Assembly: GCA_023398495.1 (NCBI GenBank) | Contig: JAEWSG010000013.1 | Location: 62,001 to 126,000 of the forward strand | Length of the DNA stretch: 64,000 nucleotides | From: Bacillota bacterium | GTDB lineage: Bacteria; Bacillota; Clostridia; Acetivibrionales; Acetivibrionaceae | Direction: 5' to 3' | Program-made: the position numbers and the translations under genes | Part shown: in pieces, positions 42,853-51,525 of the stretch | Layout: the number at the start of each line of letters is the position of its first letter | Position numbering within the stretch: position 1 is the first letter of the stretch | The notes under the pieces: generated by a model | The model's database searches: none | The model's input: only the letters and a program-made list of their open reading frames with translations | What the model was told of the DNA's origin: nothing

Positions 42853-44281
42853 ACAGGGGGTAATTTTAGAGTTACGCAAAAAAGAGGCCATTATTTTTAA
42901 TGATGCTGGAGAGTATGAAAAGATAGAACGTATAGAAGGTATGTTTGTAGGGCAGCTTGTTGACTATAAAAAAACACGTAGCAAGCATAAAAATAAAATT
43001 TTATCGGCGATGTCAGTTGCAGCTGTGCTTGTTGCTATATTTTTTTCCTTCAGTGTGCTTAAGAATTTCAGAAATGAAGTTTTTGCATATGTGACCTTAG
43101 ACATAAATCCAAGTTTAGAATTTTCAATAAACGATAAAAATTGTGTAGTAGGTTTAAAGCCTTTAAACCTTGAAGCTGAAAAGATCACAAAGGGGTTAAG
43201 TGTTAAAGGAAAAGATATTGGTCTTGCATTAATCGATGTAATGGATGAATTGGAGGGATTGGGGTATTTTGACTTAGAAAGCGAAAATATAGTGATTTTA
43301 TCAACATCAGCAAGTGAATTATGGGATGAGGATGATAAAAGAAATATTCAAATTAATGAAACAGTTGCTTCACTTGAAGAGATAGTCAGAGACTGTACAA
43401 AAAATCATGCTCATATAGAAACTATTTCTGCTACTCCTGAGTTAAGAAGTCTTTCCATTAAGTCAGATATGTCGTTAGGTAGATATGCACTTTACACAAA
43501 GGCACTAGAGGAAGGAAAGGATATTTCTTTACAAGATGCTAAGACGGCACCTTTAAGCCAGCTGATAAACAGCCAGGAATATTCCTCAAGCAACCCCGAT
43601 AAAACAAGTACTGGAAATGATAATGCTGATGAATTATTGAATTCGGGTGCAGCAGCATCAAACAAAAACTCAGGGGAACGCAAAGAAGGTTTACCGGCTT
43701 CGCAAAATATGAATACTGACACCTTAGGGTCAAACGCTGATGATGAAGAAACAGATACGCTTACACATGATGAAGAAGGCACCAAAAAAGTTCTCCCCCA
43801 TACTATGCCGGGGGTTGATGAAGTTAGGCAACTACCTGAAGAGAGACCGGCACTACCATCTCATAATGGTGAGAGACCAAGTACTAAACCACAAATAAGT
43901 GTATCAGAGCCTAGGGGTGAAGAGCCTAAGCCTTTGCCGCATGAAAATACAGAGGGAGAAATGAGAGAAACTTTGGGACCCTCACCAGCTAAGCCACCAA
44001 TATTGGGTAAACCTGATAATGGTCCTGAAGGAGAAAAACCTGGCTTCGGTTTTGGTATGCCAGGAGGAAATATAGAAAAGGGCAGACCTTTCATTGATGA
44101 TGATTTCATGAAAAGACCTGATCCTGAAGATGGTAAAGAGGGGGATGAGGAACTTCAAAGAGAGCCAGATAGACCTTTACCTGATAAAGGAGAAGATGCA
44201 CCTGATAGCATTCCGGGATTTACGCCGGGGCATGGTAAGAAAACACGCCAGAGGCAACAAAGTGCTGATGGAACACCGTAA
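42845..44281 (+). CDS. rsgI: RsgI-type membrane anti-sigma factor with disordered acidic tail
   Basis: RsgI proteins hold SigI inactive at the membrane. The 478 residues comprise an N-terminal cytoplasmic anti-sigma domain (1-50, 'GVILELRKKEAIIFNDAGEY'), one membrane helix (about 55-77), and an extracellular domain with 'YVTLDINPSLEFSIND'. The Asn-Pro in that motif is the reported self-cleavage site of the family. From about residue 230 the protein is a low-complexity tail rich in Pro, Glu, Asp and Gly. Unlike many clostridial RsgI proteins it has no recognisable carbohydrate-binding module or glycosidase domain. The ATG at 42845 follows AGGGGGG by 8 bases; a TTG at 42839 is possible. Confidence 0.9.
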   Translation: MYKQGVILELRKKEAIIFNDAGEYEKIERIEGMFVGQLVDYKKTRSKHKNKILSAMSVAAVLVAIFFSFSVLKNFRNEVFAYVTLDINPSLEFSINDKNCVVGLKPLNLEAEKITKGLSVKGKDIGLALIDVMDELEGLGYFDLESENIVILSTSASELWDEDDKRNIQINETVASLEEIVRDCTKNHAHIETISATPELRSLSIKSDMSLGRYALYTKALEEGKDISLQDAKTAPLSQLINSQEYSSSNPDKTSTGNDNADELLNSGAAASNKNSGERKEGLPASQNMNTDTLGSNADDEETDTLTHDEEGTKKVLPHTMPGVDEVRQLPEERPALPSHNGERPSTKPQISVSEPRGEEPKPLPHENTEGEMRETLGPSPAKPPILGKPDNGPEGEKPGFGFGMPGGNIEKGRPFIDDDFMKRPDPEDGKEGDEELQREPDRPLPDKGEDAPDSIPGFTPGHGKKTRQRQQSADGTP

Positions 44282-44314
44282 AGGATTAGAAAGCAGCCAT
44301 TATACAGCAAATGA

Positions 44315-44362
44315 AAAAATACCTTCCTATTATCAAAAATATGATAGTAGGAAGGTATTTTT
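44315..44362. terminator. Strong bidirectional terminator after rsgI
   Basis: A stem of about 20 bp with one wobble pair (44315-44335 with 44342-44362) and A/T runs at both ends separates rsgI from the convergent hydrolase gene. Confidence 0.92.
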
Positions 44363-44370
44363 GTTATCCC

Positions 44371-45807
44371 TTAATCACTTTTTTTCTTGACTGAGAAATT
44401 ACCAGCATAGGTTATACTGTCTTGTAAATAGATACTACCTTCTAGTGAATTGCCGGAAAGGTTTCCAGACATGTTCACCATTTCATAACCAAGGGGTCTA
44501 TCAATCCATTCGTTTCCTGTAAATGTAATTAAGTTGCTAATAAAATCGTAATTTATGACCATATTATAACTTCCAGAAATCGCTCCTTGAACTGTGCCGG
44601 GTGTTTCAAAGCTAAATTCGCCCCAGTAACTTCCTTCATTGTTTTTTTGTATATTTAGTGTTACTTTAGTTTTTGACTGATTTGTTGTGTAGGTGCCCTC
44701 CCAATATCCCATAAGATTACTTAATACTGAATCGGAAAGCACTTTGTTTATCATTATTTCATTGAACTTTTGTGACTCCTCGTAAAAGGGGAAATGTGCT
44801 GAGTTTTCAAACCAAACCATCTCTTTGTAAGGTGCTTTAATAATATTGAAGTATTCTTCGATAAGTTCAAAGGGAGTTTCATAATCATGAGTTCCGGACA
44901 GGAAGTAAACAGGAACTTTTACATTTTTTATGGTGTTTTTAAAATCTAGTGAAAGAACTTCTTTGTCTTCAAAAAGAAGGTTGGAAAATGACCAGCCTCT
45001 TTCTACTTTATTATGTGCATCCTTATAGATAGGTAAACTTAGAATATAATCCTCCAGCACTTCGCTCGATTCTTCCCCATAAATTGAACCTCCAAAGTAC
45101 TCAAGCCACTCCATTGTGATATCATATCCCGAATCGTTTTTGTAATTGCCGTTTTCATCCGGTCTACCTATCTTTGTTAACTCTTTTACAGCTCGTTTGT
45201 TATTTGCCTCTATTGCGGATTTCAGAGCGAAGTCATAACAAAGCTTCTCATTCTCACTGAAGCTGACAACCTGTCCAATGCTGACAAAAGAATTGTAATC
45301 AGCAGGATACATGTTGATTACTTCCATACCTAACACGGTACCAAAAGAATGGCCCATCAGATATATTTTTTCCTGTTTAAATCTATCTTTCAAGTACGAA
45401 GTTAGTTCGTGAGTATCGGAAACAAATTGCTTCAGCGTCATACTTTCTTCAGGTATTTTTGAAGAATAGGATAAGCCTGCTCCCCTTTGATCCCAGTTGA
45501 CAACAGTAAAGTGTTTTTCAAGCTCGCGGTTGTTTTCATGTAAAAAGGGAAGCATTGCGTAACCGGGTCCGCCGTGTAAAAAGAGCAGTATTGGGTTGGA
45601 AGCGTCTTTACCGGTTATATATATCCATTGATCTACTCCGCCAATCTTAATTTTTTCTAGCGAGTCAATACCTTGAACTTTACCACCAGCAGGTTTCGGG
45701 TTGATGAATGGATCATTTGCTGCATCTTCTTTAAAACAAAGAAAAGCCGTTATACCTATTGCCGATATTACAAATAAAGAAATTATCATGCCTTTAACAT
45801 GCTTCAT
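44371..45807 (-). CDS. Membrane-anchored alpha/beta hydrolase with extra C-terminal domain
   Basis: The 478-residue protein begins with a membrane or signal segment ('GMIISLFVISAIGITAFLCF', with a Cys that might be lipidated). It continues as a proline-iminopeptidase-like alpha/beta hydrolase (about 45-360): oxyanion 'LFLHGGPGYAMLPF', 'WDQRGAGLSY', nucleophile Ser in 'MGHSFGTVLGMEV', and a late His in 'WFENSAHFPFYEE'. The last 100 residues, from 'LMGYWEGTYTTNQ', form a beta-rich domain I cannot name. The ATG at 45807 follows AAAGGA by 11 bases; the open frame upstream runs into a dispersed repeat. The substrate is unknown. Confidence 0.85.
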   Translation of the reverse strand: MKHVKGMIISLFVISAIGITAFLCFKEDAANDPFINPKPAGGKVQGIDSLEKIKIGGVDQWIYITGKDASNPILLFLHGGPGYAMLPFLHENNRELEKHFTVVNWDQRGAGLSYSSKIPEESMTLKQFVSDTHELTSYLKDRFKQEKIYLMGHSFGTVLGMEVINMYPADYNSFVSIGQVVSFSENEKLCYDFALKSAIEANNKRAVKELTKIGRPDENGNYKNDSGYDITMEWLEYFGGSIYGEESSEVLEDYILSLPIYKDAHNKVERGWSFSNLLFEDKEVLSLDFKNTIKNVKVPVYFLSGTHDYETPFELIEEYFNIIKAPYKEMVWFENSAHFPFYEESQKFNEIMINKVLSDSVLSNLMGYWEGTYTTNQSKTKVTLNIQKNNEGSYWGEFSFETPGTVQGAISGSYNMVINYDFISNLITFTGNEWIDRPLGYEMVNMSGNLSGNSLEGSIYLQDSITYAGNFSVKKKSD

Positions 45808-45860
45808 TTTGTCACAATTCCTTTCTGTCGCAGTATCTGAAATTCGCATTCTTCGTATAT

Positions 45861-45955
45861 ATTGAACGCGATAAAGATTTACATCATGCTTCAATTTCTT
45901 TGATTTATTGGCGTAAAAACTTAATTTGTTCTTATAAAATCACTTTGACGATTTG
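45861..45955 (+). repeat. Dispersed two-hairpin repeat, diverged copy
   Basis: Module A is clear (ATTGAACGCGATAAAGATTT through TGCTTCAATTTC). Module B is recognisable but its left arm is degraded. It lies between the hydrolase gene and the HAD phosphatase gene. The rest of that 370-base gap holds only a 7-bp hairpin (GGGTGCA...TGCACCC, about 46010-46034). Confidence 0.75.
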
Positions 45956-46177
45956 TATAACTTATTATAACATTTATTTGTGCATACTACAAAGGGTATT
46001 GAGTGCTGAGGGTGCAAGAAAATTAAATGCACCCGGACAAAAATGAGGTAATACATAAGGATATTTTCTGTTTTTGTAGAGATATTTTCTTTTTTAGTGT
46101 AAAATCTATCTGAGGATAGTACCCGTAAATTTGTAATGTTAAAAGGTGCCAGAAATTTATTAGGAAGGAATAAAGCT

Positions 46178-47023
46178 GTGATGCAAAAATCTTTATATAT
46201 ATCAGATCTCGATGGAACTTTACTAAGGAGTGATAAAGAATTAAGCAGTTATACCAAGTATACTCTAAATAAGCTTATATCTAATGGTATCCATTTTTCG
46301 GTTGCAACTGCAAGATCTTCAGCAACGGCCATAAAGATACTAGAAGGGCTAGATATAAATGTTCCTGTGGTTTTAATGAACGGAGTTGTAATATATGACC
46401 TTGCCCAGATGAAATATGTTAAATTCGAAGTAATTTCAGCAAGGACTGCCAGATATATAATAACTGTCTTAAAAAAACATGATATTACTGGCTTTATGTA
46501 TACTATTTCCGATAATGAGCAGATAACATACTATGAAAACTTATGTACAGATGTTATGAAGGAGCATTATGATGAACGTGTAACCAAATACAATAAGCCG
46601 TACTATAAGGTTGAAAGCTTTATGGAAAAGGCTTACGACGACAATATTATATACTTTTCTTTTATGGATATATATGAAAGACTATACAGAGTTCAGAGTG
46701 AGCTAAAAGATTATGAGGAAATAGATTCTGTGCTGTATAGGGATGTTTACAATGAAAATATCTGGTTTCTGGAAATACACAGTAAAAAAGCATCGAAGTA
46801 TAATGCCGTAAAATATCTGCGTGAAAGTTTAGGGTATGATACTATAATTGGCTTTGGAGATAATCTGAATGATATTCCGCTGTTTGAAGCGTGTGATGAA
46901 TGTTACGCTGTGTCAAATGCGGTTGCCCAGCTTAAGGAAAAGGCAAACGGAATTATAGATGACAACAATTCAGACGGTGTAGCAAAATACATTTTTCGTC
47001 GAGAGTCTGTCAGTGATTTATAG
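46178..47023 (+). CDS. Cof-type HAD-family phosphatase
   Basis: The protein of about 281 residues is a haloacid-dehalogenase hydrolase of the Cof/YidA type, which dephosphorylates sugar phosphates, flavin nucleotides or similar small molecules. Motif I is 'LYISDLDGTLLRSDKELS', motif II the Ser/Thr in 'FSVATARSS', motif III a Lys in 'HSKKASKYNAVKYL', and motif IV 'IGFGDNLNDIPLFEACDE'. A type IIB cap lies in between (about 85-190). The GTG at 46178 is 8 bases after AGGAAGGA; the ATG right after it (46181) is also possible. The substrate cannot be predicted. Confidence 0.9.
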   Translation: MMQKSLYISDLDGTLLRSDKELSSYTKYTLNKLISNGIHFSVATARSSATAIKILEGLDINVPVVLMNGVVIYDLAQMKYVKFEVISARTARYIITVLKKHDITGFMYTISDNEQITYYENLCTDVMKEHYDERVTKYNKPYYKVESFMEKAYDDNIIYFSFMDIYERLYRVQSELKDYEEIDSVLYRDVYNENIWFLEIHSKKASKYNAVKYLRESLGYDTIIGFGDNLNDIPLFEACDECYAVSNAVAQLKEKANGIIDDNNSDGVAKYIFRRESVSDL

Positions 47024-47090
47024 TGATTTATGGACTTGAAATTGTGCACTTTGGGTTAATATGTTAATATTATGTGTTGAGGTGATAAAA

Positions 47091-47687
47091 ATGTTGATTA
47101 TAGGTTTAAATGGTAGTCCAAATAAGAATGGCAATACCAAATTTTTGTTGAAGGAAGTTCTTGGAAAGCTTGACGAAATGGGAGCCGAAACTATAATACT
47201 TGAAGTTCCCGAACTTTTACAATCTGCAAAAAACAGTTTTTGTGTTTCATGTTCTACACCATGTTCCGCAGTATGTTACAAGGATACAAAGCTTGAAGAG
47301 GCATATGAATTGATGAGGCGAGCAGATGGATTGCTGTTTGGAAGTCCATCTTATTTTGGAACTATGACAGGACAAATGAAGGCTTTCTTTGATAAGACGA
47401 GGAAATTAAGAGGCGAAAAGGCTTTTTATAACAAGGTTGCAGCAGGTGTTACTGTTGGTGCTTCAAAATATGGAGGACAGGAGACAACTATGAAGGCACT
47501 TTACGACATTATGATGGTTCATGGTATGATGATTGTGGGTGATGGATACATTGAAGATGATTGCGGTCACCATGGGGTAAGTGCACACAAACCGGCTGAA
47601 AATGACGAGTTTGCACAGAAACGTGCTTCTATCCTGGCAAAGAGACTTTTTGAAGTATGTAATAAAACTGAATCACTTAGAAAATAA
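47091..47687 (+). CDS. Flavodoxin-fold NAD(P)H-dependent oxidoreductase (Fe-S flavoprotein-like)
   Basis: The 198-residue protein has the FMN-binding loop 'GLNGSPNKNGNTKFLLKEVL' and 'LLFGSPSYFGTMTGQMKAFF'. A cysteine cluster ('CVSCSTPCSAVC', about residues 55-66) resembles the iron-sulfur-binding motif of archaeal and clostridial iron-sulfur flavoproteins. It probably moves electrons between reduced pyridine nucleotide or ferredoxin and an unknown acceptor. GAGGTGA lies 5 bases before the ATG at 47091. Confidence 0.87.
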   Translation: MLIIGLNGSPNKNGNTKFLLKEVLGKLDEMGAETIILEVPELLQSAKNSFCVSCSTPCSAVCYKDTKLEEAYELMRRADGLLFGSPSYFGTMTGQMKAFFDKTRKLRGEKAFYNKVAAGVTVGASKYGGQETTMKALYDIMMVHGMMIVGDGYIEDDCGHHGVSAHKPAENDEFAQKRASILAKRLFEVCNKTESLRK

Positions 47688-47733
47688 TACTAACAAAAGA
47701 AATTACTAAAATAAAGTATGATGGGTGATAATT

Positions 47734-48483
47734 ATGCTGCACGAATTTTCAAGAACTGAATTGCTACTAAAAAAAGAAGGTCTCAACAAGTTAAATAAAT
47801 GTAAAGTGGCAGTTTTTGGAGTAGGAGGAGTAGGGTCTTATGCTGTTGAAGCGTTAGTTAGGTGTGGTGTAGGTAAAATTGTACTAATAGACGATGATTG
47901 TGTATGCCTTACTAATATAAACAGACAAATTCATGCTACAACAAAAACAGTTGGCAGGCCAAAAGTAGAAGTGATGAGAGAAAGGATACTTGACATAAAT
48001 CCAAAGGCAGAAGTTATTACCCATCAGAGGTTTTATCTGCCCGATACTGCAAATGAGCTAATGTCTAGTGATTATGACTATATAATTGATGCAATAGATA
48101 CGGTTACTGGGAAAATTGATCTTGTTGTCAGAGCTAAGGAATTGAACATACCGATAATAAGCAGTATGGGAGCGGGGAACAAATTAGATCCAACCAGGTT
48201 TGAGGTGGCAGATATTTACGATACATCAATATGCCCTCTGGCAAAAGTAATGAGAAAAGAGCTCAGAAAGAGGAATATTGACAAGCTTAAAGTTGTGTAC
48301 TCAAAGGAAGAACCTATCAAACTCACAGAATCCGAGTCCGAGGAATGCTCAAACTTGGAAAGTGCTGCAGGTAATCGTAAAGCAAAGCACCGGGTACCTG
48401 GTAGCATATCTTTTGTGCCATCCGTAGCTGGTCTTATTATGGCTGGAGAAGTTGTAAAAGAATTAAGTGAGGTTATAAGATAA
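47734..48483 (+). CDS. tcdA: tRNA threonylcarbamoyladenosine dehydratase (ThiF/E1-like)
   Basis: TcdA cyclises the threonylcarbamoyl group of t6A in tRNA to ct6A using ATP. The 249 residues show the E1-like nucleotide-binding 'VAVFGVGGVGSYAVEALVRC', 'NINRQIHATTKTVGRPKVEVM', 'DAIDTVTGKIDLV', 'SSMGAGNKLDPTRFEV', and 'DTSICPLAKVMRKELRKR' with the conserved Cys. The ATG at 47734 is preceded by GGGTGA. It is 46 bases after the flavodoxin-like gene. The clostridial paralogues are all called TcdA/YgdL, so the name is by family. Confidence 0.92.
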   Translation: MLHEFSRTELLLKKEGLNKLNKCKVAVFGVGGVGSYAVEALVRCGVGKIVLIDDDCVCLTNINRQIHATTKTVGRPKVEVMRERILDINPKAEVITHQRFYLPDTANELMSSDYDYIIDAIDTVTGKIDLVVRAKELNIPIISSMGAGNKLDPTRFEVADIYDTSICPLAKVMRKELRKRNIDKLKVVYSKEEPIKLTESESEECSNLESAAGNRKAKHRVPGSISFVPSVAGLIMAGEVVKELSEVIR

Positions 48484-48665
48484 AAAGGAAACCACTGAGG
48501 TGTGACTGGAATATCTTGTATGAATTTGATTGTAAAAAAATATTGGTAAGTCTTAATTTTTTGCTTGTGAAGTGTTATAATAAGTATATATTTTTTGTAA
48601 ATAAGCAAAGCATACGCGTTTTCATAGAGTTAGTCATAATCTTTTACGGTTAAAAGGAGAGTTTT

Positions 48666-49334
48666 ATGTCAAATGAACGACTTAACATATTTACAGGACA
48701 CTTTGGAAGCGGAAAAACTGAAGTGGCTGTAAATTTTGCTTTAAATGCCGCAACAAGACTTAATAATATTGCTATAGTAGATTTGGATATAGTAAATCCG
48801 TATTTTCGCACAGCAGATGTTAAAAGTGAACTTGAAAACAGTGGTATTTGGGTGGTTACACCAATGTATGCAAACACTAATGTCGATGTTCCCGCACTTC
48901 CGCCGGAAATGAATACGTTATTTGAAAAAAAGGAGTATAATGTTATTCTTGATGTGGGTGGTGATGACCTTGGAGCCAGAGTGTTGGCAAGATACAAGGA
49001 GGATATTGAGAAACAGGGGTATTGCATGTATTTTGTAGTTAATACAAAGAGACCAATGACCGATACAGATATAAAGCTTGAGCAAATGATTTATGAAATT
49101 GAAAGTTCTTCTGGACTAAAGGTTACAAAACTTGTGAACAACACAAATCTTTTAGAGCAAACCATTGTGAAAGATGTCGTTGAAGGACACAATATGATAA
49201 AAAGAATATCGGATAAACTGGATATTCCAATTGGATTTGTAAGCGGCTTTGCTGATTTGCTTGATGGTGTTGCTGAAGAAGTTGATTGTGAAATTTTTCC
49301 GCTAAAAAAGTTAATAAAATTGCCTTGGAATTAA
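48666..49334 (+). CDS. P-loop ATPase (ParA/MinD-like, CobQ-CobB-MinD-ParA fold)
   Basis: The 222-residue protein has a P-loop 'IFTGHFGSGKTEVAVNFAL', switch regions 'VDLDIVNPYFRTAD' and 'VILDVGGDDLGARVLARY', and 'VNTKRPMTDT'. It resembles small ATPases found beside ketoacid:ferredoxin oxidoreductase genes in clostridia; a link with korDABC downstream is inference. AAAGGAGAG lies 5 bases before the ATG. It is 14 bases from the PilZ gene, so the two are in one transcript. Confidence 0.85.
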   Translation: MSNERLNIFTGHFGSGKTEVAVNFALNAATRLNNIAIVDLDIVNPYFRTADVKSELENSGIWVVTPMYANTNVDVPALPPEMNTLFEKKEYNVILDVGGDDLGARVLARYKEDIEKQGYCMYFVVNTKRPMTDTDIKLEQMIYEIESSSGLKVTKLVNNTNLLEQTIVKDVVEGHNMIKRISDKLDIPIGFVSGFADLLDGVAEEVDCEIFPLKKLIKLPWN

Positions 49335-49348
49335 TGGAGGGAATATTT

Positions 49349-50071
49349 ATGGAAAGTGCCAGATTAAGGGAATTGCTAGGAGAAGGTACAATCATCAGGA
49401 CAAAGCATTGCAGTAGCTCTACATGGGTAACTAATGTTATATATGCTATTAACGAAGATTACATTGAAATTGATATTGGTCTGGAGAAGGATTATATTGA
49501 CCATATGATAATGATAGGCGATACTATGAAGTGCAAGTATACATCTGAACAACATGAAGTTACCCTTATTGGCTGGGTGACTAGAATAAAGGCTGACTTT
49601 CCACAGAGTATAACCATTAAAGTGCATGATATAGAAAAGTTTGCTAACAAACGTGATAGTTACAGATTTGATGTGTATCTCTGTTCAGTAATAAAAGTAA
49701 AGCATTTTGAAGAAAAGGGGATATTTGCAATACTTACTAATATCAGTCGAACCGGGGCAGCATTTGTTATAAAGGAAGAGATTGAGAAGCAGTTGGGTAT
49801 AGGGGATACAACAAAGGTACAAACTGTCTGCGTTTTTGAGGTATATGTATCACCGGAGAAGCTGATAGTATTTGAAGGGACAATACAAAGAAAGTGTGAT
49901 AGTGAAAGAGGTAAAGAATATGGCGTTAAAATAACTGATATTGATTTAAAAAGCGAAAAAGTATTATCAGAACTTTTAGAAGAACTTGAAAAAAAGGATA
50001 AAGAGTTCTATAATAAACGAAGCAGCTTTTGGTCAAAACATAGCAAGTATATTAATGATGAAGAGAAATAA
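49349..50071 (+). CDS. PilZ-domain protein (cyclic-di-GMP effector)
   Basis: The 240-residue protein has an N-terminal YcgR-like beta domain (about 1-90). A PilZ domain (about 95-220) carries the cyclic-di-GMP-binding residues in 'KRDSYRFDVYL' (RxxxR) and 'TNISRTGAAFVI' (NxSxxG). Such proteins relay c-di-GMP to motility or extracellular functions. The ATG at 49349 follows GGAGGG by 8 bases. It is coupled to the ATPase gene upstream and is 130 bases before korD. The window's last gene (PilB-like with an MshEN domain) is another likely c-di-GMP target. Confidence 0.88.
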   Translation: MESARLRELLGEGTIIRTKHCSSSTWVTNVIYAINEDYIEIDIGLEKDYIDHMIMIGDTMKCKYTSEQHEVTLIGWVTRIKADFPQSITIKVHDIEKFANKRDSYRFDVYLCSVIKVKHFEEKGIFAILTNISRTGAAFVIKEEIEKQLGIGDTTKVQTVCVFEVYVSPEKLIVFEGTIQRKCDSERGKEYGVKITDIDLKSEKVLSELLEELEKKDKEFYNKRSSFWSKHSKYINDEEK

Positions 50072-50200
50072 TTTCCACTTTTCTTTCTCATAGGTTTGTA
50101 AATTTTACAAGATAATTGCCCTTGAGTTGACAATACTAACACTTAATCTGTGGGTTGTAGAAATGGTTGTTATTAAACCACTAAGTAATGGGGGATTTGT

Positions 50201-50407
50201 ATGGCAAAAGTTTCGTTTTTTGAAGACCGTTGTAAGGGATGCAAGTTGTGTGTTACTGTATGCCCTAAAAAAATTGTTGTTATTTTAGAAGATAAGATAA
50301 ACCAGAAAGGGTTTCATCCTGCTGGAGTATCAGATATGGACAAGTGTATTGGTTGTGCTTTTTGTGCAACTATTTGTCCGGATTGCGTTATTGAGGTTGA
50401 AAAATAG
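50201..50407 (+). CDS. korD: 2-oxoacid:ferredoxin oxidoreductase, delta (ferredoxin) subunit
   Basis: This 68-residue protein is a two-cluster ferredoxin with 'CKGCKLCVTVCP' and 'CIGCAFCATICP', each holding a [4Fe-4S] cluster. It passes electrons from the oxidoreductase core to external ferredoxin. GGGGGAT lies 5 bases before the ATG. It opens the four-gene operon, 45 bases before korA. Confidence 0.93.
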   Translation: MAKVSFFEDRCKGCKLCVTVCPKKIVVILEDKINQKGFHPAGVSDMDKCIGCAFCATICPDCVIEVEK

Positions 50408-50452
50408 AATTCATTTTTAGTGTAATGAATTAAGGTAGGGGGACTTAGGTAA

Positions 50453-51511
50453 ATGGGTGAGAAATTATTGATGAAAGGTAATGAAGTAATTGCTGAAGCT
50501 GCACTTAGAGCAGGCTGTAAGCATTATTTCGGGTATCCGATCACACCTCAGACTGAAATTGCACATTATATGGCAAAGAAAATGCCGGAGGTTGGCGGTA
50601 CTTTTGTACAGGCAGAGAGTGAAATAGCAGCCATAAATATGGTTTATGGAGCAGCAAGTGCCGGAGTAAGAGTTATGACTTCTTCTTCAAGTCCGGGGAT
50701 AAGTCTGAAGCAGGAAGGTATTTCATATGCCGCCGGAGCAGAGTTGCCAGCAGTTATTGTTAACATTGTGAGGTGTGGTCCAGGACTTGGGGGAATTCTA
50801 CCTGCACAGTGCGATTATTTTCAAGCTGTTAAGGGCGGCGGTCATGGAGACTACAAAATGGTTGTTTTAGCACCATCAAGTATTCAGGAACTGTATGAAC
50901 TTACTGTTGAAGCATTTAACATATCTGATAAGTATAGACAATTAACTATGATCATGGGTGACGGCGTTTTAGGACAGATGATGGAGGCTGTTGAGTTTAA
51001 AGACAAGGAAAATATTGCTGGAGTTGATAAGCCTTGGGCAACAACCGGAACAGGCCTCAAAAGGGAACACAATACCATTCAGTCTATATATATTCAGCCT
51101 GAAGTGTTGGAAGAACATAACAAAAAGCTTCAAGCAAAATATAAGCTTATTGAAGAAAATGAAGTCAGGGTTGAGAGTTATAACTGTGGAAATGCAGATA
51201 TTATTGTCACTGCTTTTGGTACTACTGCGAGAATAGTTAATAATGTTATAAAAATGGCAAAGAAGGAAGGTATAAATGTAGGATTGATCAGGCCTATTTC
51301 TCTTTGGCCATTTCCTGTAAAGGAATTTGAGAAATATGCAGAAGTGCCCAAGGCATTTCTATCTGTAGAGCTTAATGCAGGCCAGATGGTTGAAGATGTG
51401 AGGCTTGCAGTCAATGGCAAAAGACCGGTTTATTTCTATGGTAGAATGGGTGGAATGATTCCTACTCAGCAGGAAATCTTAGATCAGATAAAGCAAATAT
51501 TAAATAAGTAA
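50453..51511 (+). CDS. korA: 2-oxoacid:ferredoxin oxidoreductase, alpha subunit
   Basis: The 352-residue alpha subunit carries the pyrimidine-binding half of the thiamine diphosphate site ('GYPITPQTEIAHYMA', 'AESEIAAINMVYGAASAG', 'SSPGISLKQEGISYA') and the C-terminal transketolase-like domain ('LIRPISLWPFP'). With KorB, KorC and KorD it decarboxylates a 2-oxoacid to an acyl-CoA and reduces ferredoxin. 2-Oxoglutarate is the usual substrate for this layout, but branched-chain oxoacids (Vor) cannot be excluded. A GGTAGGGGGA site precedes the ATG. Confidence 0.93.
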   Translation: MGEKLLMKGNEVIAEAALRAGCKHYFGYPITPQTEIAHYMAKKMPEVGGTFVQAESEIAAINMVYGAASAGVRVMTSSSSPGISLKQEGISYAAGAELPAVIVNIVRCGPGLGGILPAQCDYFQAVKGGGHGDYKMVVLAPSSIQELYELTVEAFNISDKYRQLTMIMGDGVLGQMMEAVEFKDKENIAGVDKPWATTGTGLKREHNTIQSIYIQPEVLEEHNKKLQAKYKLIEENEVRVESYNCGNADIIVTAFGTTARIVNNVIKMAKKEGINVGLIRPISLWPFPVKEFEKYAEVPKAFLSVELNAGQMVEDVRLAVNGKRPVYFYGRMGGMIPTQQEILDQIKQILNK

Positions 51512-51525
51512 GAAGGGGAAGAAAA

